Shown here piece by piece: positions 31,401-33,451 of a stretch of DNA of 33,451 bases. Under the pieces are notes generated by a model, which was given only the letters and a program-made list of their open reading frames with translations, was not told the DNA's origin and did no database searches. Every line of letters begins with the position of its first letter. Position 1 is the stretch's first letter. The translations under genes were made by a program, and so were the position numbers. Location of the stretch: NCBI GenBank assembly GCA_016197305.1, contig JACPVZ010000138.1, positions 1 through 33,451 on the forward strand, given 5' to 3'. The stretch comes from Nitrosomonadales bacterium (GTDB lineage: Bacteria > Pseudomonadota > Gammaproteobacteria > Burkholderiales > Gallionellaceae).

Positions 31401-33210
31401 CACCCACCAGATAAGTCTTGTCGCCTAAAGTCACGGCGGCGGAATTGACGTCGGCGTAAAACACCGAGCCGTCTTTGCGCTTGACCGGCAAATTTTCGGC
31501 GAGCCGAATCTCGCCACGCAGCTGCTTTTCAAACTGTTCGCTGACATACGGCAAATCCTGCTGCGGGTGGATATCCGAGACACCGAGCCCGGTGATTTCC
31601 TCGGTACGGTAACCCAGCATCCGGCAGATCGCCGGATTCCCCACGGCAAACCGCTTGGTCTCGGCATCTGCAAGCAATATCCCGTCGAGCGCATTCTCGA
31701 AGATGGCGCGGAATTTTTCTTCCGAAGCGCGCAGCATGCCTTCCGCCTGTTTGCGCTGTGAGATGTCGATAAAGGTCGCGATCGCGCCTGTCACCACCCC
31801 GTCAGTTACCAGAGGATGCGCCCAGTACTCAACCGGGATCGCAACCCCGTCCTTGCGCCAGAACACCTCATCGGCGACATTGATCGGTTGACCGGTCCGA
31901 TAAGCGCCATACATTCTGCATGCGCTTTCGGGATAGGAGCTGCCGTCGGCATGGGAATGATGGAAGATTTCGTGCGTGTGTTTGCCCAGTATCTCATCGG
32001 CGTCCTGGTAACCCAGTATTTTCAGAAAGGCCGCGTTGACGAAGGTGCAGTTGCCATTGAGGTCCACCCCATAGGCGCCTTCGAACATCGAATCGAGCAG
32101 GTTATACAAGCTCTCGCGGGATTCACGCAATGCGGCCGTCCTTTCCTCGACCAAGCACTCCAGATTTTCGTGCAGCCTGGCGCGCTCCAGCGCCACCGCC
32201 ACCTGGTTGCCGACGACATACAGCATCTTCAGCTCCGCTTCGTCGAACAGCCCCTGCTCCTTCCCGACCAGGTTCATCACGCCTATGCCCTGACTGCCGT
32301 TCCACAGCGGCACACTGGCATGGTAGCGCAAGCCGCGCGTATCGCCCTTGGCCGCCTTCAACCGTTCGCATTCCATGATGTTGGTGACATGATCCAGCTC
32401 GCCAGAGAGGAAGCGCCGTCGGCAGGTGCACGAACCCTCCATGCCCCCTTCTTGCTGCAAGCACGGTGGCATGTTGCGCGCGGCAGCGAGCCGGAAGCCG
32501 GATTCTTTGTCCCACAGGAATATCCAGCCGGCCTGGATGCCGGGCAGCCTCATGGCCCGTTCCAGCGCCACCTCCGCCGCCTCGCGCTCGGTCACCGCAT
32601 GATTCAGGCCCGCGACGATGTGGCCGAACCCGTCCAGCACATGATTGGAATATTCCAGCTCCGTTTCGCGCAGCTTGAGCTCGGTGTTGATATGCACCGC
32701 CTGCTCGTAAGTCGAGATCAGCAAGTCCAGGATTTGTTGGCGCTCCGAATTGACGAAGTATTTCTGCCCGCCGAGGCTGATTTCCACGCCCACCTGCATC
32801 TTGTGTTCTTTGCGGAGATCGAGGTTCATCAGCAGGTAATTGATGCGCGACAACAGGTAGCGCTCGTCATAGGGCTTGCGGATGAAATTGTCCGCACCGC
32901 ACTCCAGCCCGCGAATCACGTCCTGCGGATCGGAAAGCGTGGTGACCAGGATCACCGGGACGTCGCTCAACCTTTCGTCGGACTTGATCGCCTTGCATAA
33001 TTCGTAGCCGCTCATCTCCGGCATCACGATATCGCTGATGATCAGCGTGGGTTTTTGCGCCTGAGCCGCCTGCAGTGCCTGCTTTCCATTGTTCGCAACG
33101 GTCACCCGGTAACCGTGCTGCTCGAGCAGAAAAAGAAGCTGTTCGGCCTGGGTGCGACTGTCTTCGGCGATCAGAATCTCGAGGCTGCTGTTCTTGGTTT
33201 TGGATTGCAT
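28423..33210 (-). CDS. multi-domain hybrid histidine kinase (REC-GAF-PAS-PAS-GAF-PAS-HK-REC-HPt)
   Basis: 1595 residues with no transmembrane segment, so cytoplasmic. An N-terminal receiver (Asp60 in IISDIVMPEMSG) is followed by a GAF domain with clustered cysteines (PPCLQQ, GSCTCRRR, MECERL), two PAS domains, a second GAF (EHGGFVFSWIGKF), and a third PAS. HisKA has His971 in SHEIRTPMNG, and the ATPase domain has LTSNAIKFS, DNGIGMS and GGTGLGLAIS. A decayed receiver-like stretch follows (about 1215-1330), then a good receiver (Asp1406 in LLTDLHMPEMDG) and an HPt domain (His1533 in LAHKLKSSAR). This gives a complete internal phosphorelay that can also be gated through the first receiver. ATG 33210 has AGAGG seven bases upstream and overlaps the cheB stop by one base. 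Confidence 0.94.
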   Translation of the reverse strand: MQSKTKNSSLEILIAEDSRTQAEQLLFLLEQHGYRVTVANNGKQALQAAQAQKPTLIISDIVMPEMSGYELCKAIKSDERLSDVPVILVTTLSDPQDVIRGLECGADNFIRKPYDERYLLSRINYLLMNLDLRKEHKMQVGVEISLGGQKYFVNSERQQILDLLISTYEQAVHINTELKLRETELEYSNHVLDGFGHIVAGLNHAVTEREAAEVALERAMRLPGIQAGWIFLWDKESGFRLAAARNMPPCLQQEGGMEGSCTCRRRFLSGELDHVTNIMECERLKAAKGDTRGLRYHASVPLWNGSQGIGVMNLVGKEQGLFDEAELKMLYVVGNQVAVALERARLHENLECLVEERTAALRESRESLYNLLDSMFEGAYGVDLNGNCTFVNAAFLKILGYQDADEILGKHTHEIFHHSHADGSSYPESACRMYGAYRTGQPINVADEVFWRKDGVAIPVEYWAHPLVTDGVVTGAIATFIDISQRKQAEGMLRASEEKFRAIFENALDGILLADAETKRFAVGNPAICRMLGYRTEEITGLGVSDIHPQQDLPYVSEQFEKQLRGEIRLAENLPVKRKDGSVFYADVNSAAVTLGDKTYLVGVFRDITQRRESEARIGRLNRIYSVLSGINTTIVRVHDKDELFTEACRITVEHGGFVFSWIGKFDADSQQVTPVAQAGRDDGYLENINLTSRGDMPGSCALTAQALTEAQPVICNDIASDGRMAALRDAALSRGYRSVVVLPITLEDKPIGVFVLYAAETGVFDEEEMQLLVEMSADIGYALDNFAQEARRERAENEARVLTQRLMLATESTVIGIWEWDVKTDQWHATHTFFTMLGYEYQEGFLDRTIWLQRMHPEDRGRAEKSIQAVLAGSEVPFQYEVRMLHADGSYRWINTIGRVAERDQNGKASRIIGVRLDITERKLAEEAIRQLNENLEIKVVARTAELEQARKEADQANQAKSAFLAAMSHEIRTPMNGVIGMIDVLHQSSLKGYQVEMVDLIRESAYSLLSIIDDILDFSKAEAGRIDIENAAMPVDDTVEKVCGMLDHMARKKEVELTLYTDPAIPAMVIGDQLRLRQVLLNLTSNAIKFSSGRQRPGRISVRAVLVEHSPEEVTVEFRVADNGIGMSKETMARLFTPFTQADISTTRNFGGTGLGLAISRHLVTLMGGEISVQSEPGKGSLFTVRLTFGVAHAKSRAGEAPSPVAGLSCLVIGGPDGLAEDIADYLAHDGAAVERAENLTAASTSMPALADGQCIWVVDAAGTAPLPGELRAAVRPGRDARFVVVGRGQRREPRMDHEGMVMVDGNILTRRTILKAVAIAAGRVQEDRKMPLSGRSAAEFMPPSREEALRHGRLILVAEDNETNQQVIRRQLALFGIAADIADNGRIALERWQSGDYALLLTDLHMPEMDGYELTAAVRAAEQGGRHTPIVALTANAYEAEAERCRAAGMDDYLSKPAPLADLQAMLEKWLPAAEPAPLDVSVLKALVGSDLAVICEFLHDFRIGLEKTATELRAACNEGRATQAGTLAHKLKSSARAMGALALGELCAAMEQAGKSGRIEALHELMPRFEAEAAAVNAYIRASWEKQPAGK

Positions 33211-33451
33211 CACTGCACCTCTTTCTTGCTGTTTGCGTAACCCGCCGGATTGCGCGCCAGATCCGTCAGCACCGAGGCGATCTTGTCCGGCGCCAGGATA
33301 TAGGTCGCGGCCCCCAACCTAATCGCCTCGCCCGGCATGCCGTGCACCACGGAGCTCTCCTTGTCCTGTGCAAAGGTGACCGCTCCTTTTTCCCTCAGCT
33401 GTCGCAGCTCTTCCGCACCATCCCGCCCCATTCCGGTGAGCAACCCGGCGA
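33210..33451 (-). CDS. CheB-type protein-glutamate methylesterase, C-terminal part
   Basis: The last 80 residues of a gene cut by the window edge. [16 protein letters not shown] contains the catalytic Asp motif of the CheB methylesterase domain (GMGxDGA), followed by [21 protein letters not shown] and a final helix [10 protein letters not shown]. CheB enzymes remove methyl groups from chemoreceptor glutamates. Whether a receiver precedes the domain is not visible. The TGA overlaps the ATG of the hybrid kinase (TGATG), so the two are translationally coupled. Confidence 0.92.
   Translation of the reverse strand, partial: AGLLTGMGRDGAEELRQLREKGAVTFAQDKESSVVHGMPGEAIRLGAATYILAPDKIASVLTDLARNPAGYANSKKEVQ

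Overview
The window is high-GC, densely packed DNA, almost all of it coded on the minus strand. It looks like a betaproteobacterium, perhaps of the Nitrosomonadales/Gallionellaceae type. That is an inference from the gene set (HSDL2-like SDR, YciA, E. coli-length FadE, FadN-type multifunctional enzyme, CHASE/GGDEF/EAL proteins and GTAG-headed REP palindromes); no rRNA or tRNA is present to settle it. No stretch over 300 bases lacks a gene or a recognisable remnant.

Region 1 (1-5340) is a minus-strand run of small metabolic and transport genes. In order of transcription it holds a chalcone-isomerase-like periplasmic protein, a coupled ATP-grasp-like protein, a secreted coiled-coil protein, the fluoride channel CrcB with a DUF190 partner, a HupE/UreJ permease, a metallo-beta-lactamase-fold phosphodiesterase-like enzyme and an exported dienelactone hydrolase-like protein. 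A REP pair closes the region at 5251-5318.

Region 2 (5341-17653) is a fatty-acid degradation block, all on the minus strand. Reading with transcription: fadE, an HSDL2-like SDR, an acyl-CoA ligase, yciA thioesterase and the fadL porin. A strong terminator follows, then fadN (3-hydroxyacyl-CoA dehydrogenase/enoyl-CoA hydratase) and fadA (thiolase). Together they give uptake, activation and beta-oxidation of fatty acids. The fadN-fadA junction is heavily scarred. fadN has an in-frame TAG that cuts off 51 recognisable C-terminal codons and carries a REP palindrome in its coding sequence. Between fadN and fadA lie a duplicated start of fadA, an AT-rich secreted orphan gene, and a RAYT (REP-associated tyrosine transposase) with REPs before it, after it and inside its reading frame.

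Region 3 (17726-20187) has a cNMP-binding/GGDEF protein with degenerate motifs, and radA.

Region 4 (20370-33451) is a signalling island. A plus-strand CHASE-PAS-PAS histidine kinase converges on a minus-strand run: cheB C-terminus (cut by the window edge), a 1595-residue REC-GAF-PAS-HK-REC-HPt hybrid kinase, a REC-EAL protein, a two-receiver protein with a degenerate first receiver, and a CHASE-GAF-GGDEF-EAL protein. The two CHASE modules are clear paralogues, and a GAF module is shared between the CHASE-GGDEF-EAL protein and the hybrid kinase. This suggests one circuit linking an external signal, a phosphorelay and c-di-GMP turnover.

The most notable items are the REP/RAYT remodelling of the fadN-fadA junction, the in-frame amber in fadN, and the phosphorelay/c-di-GMP island.
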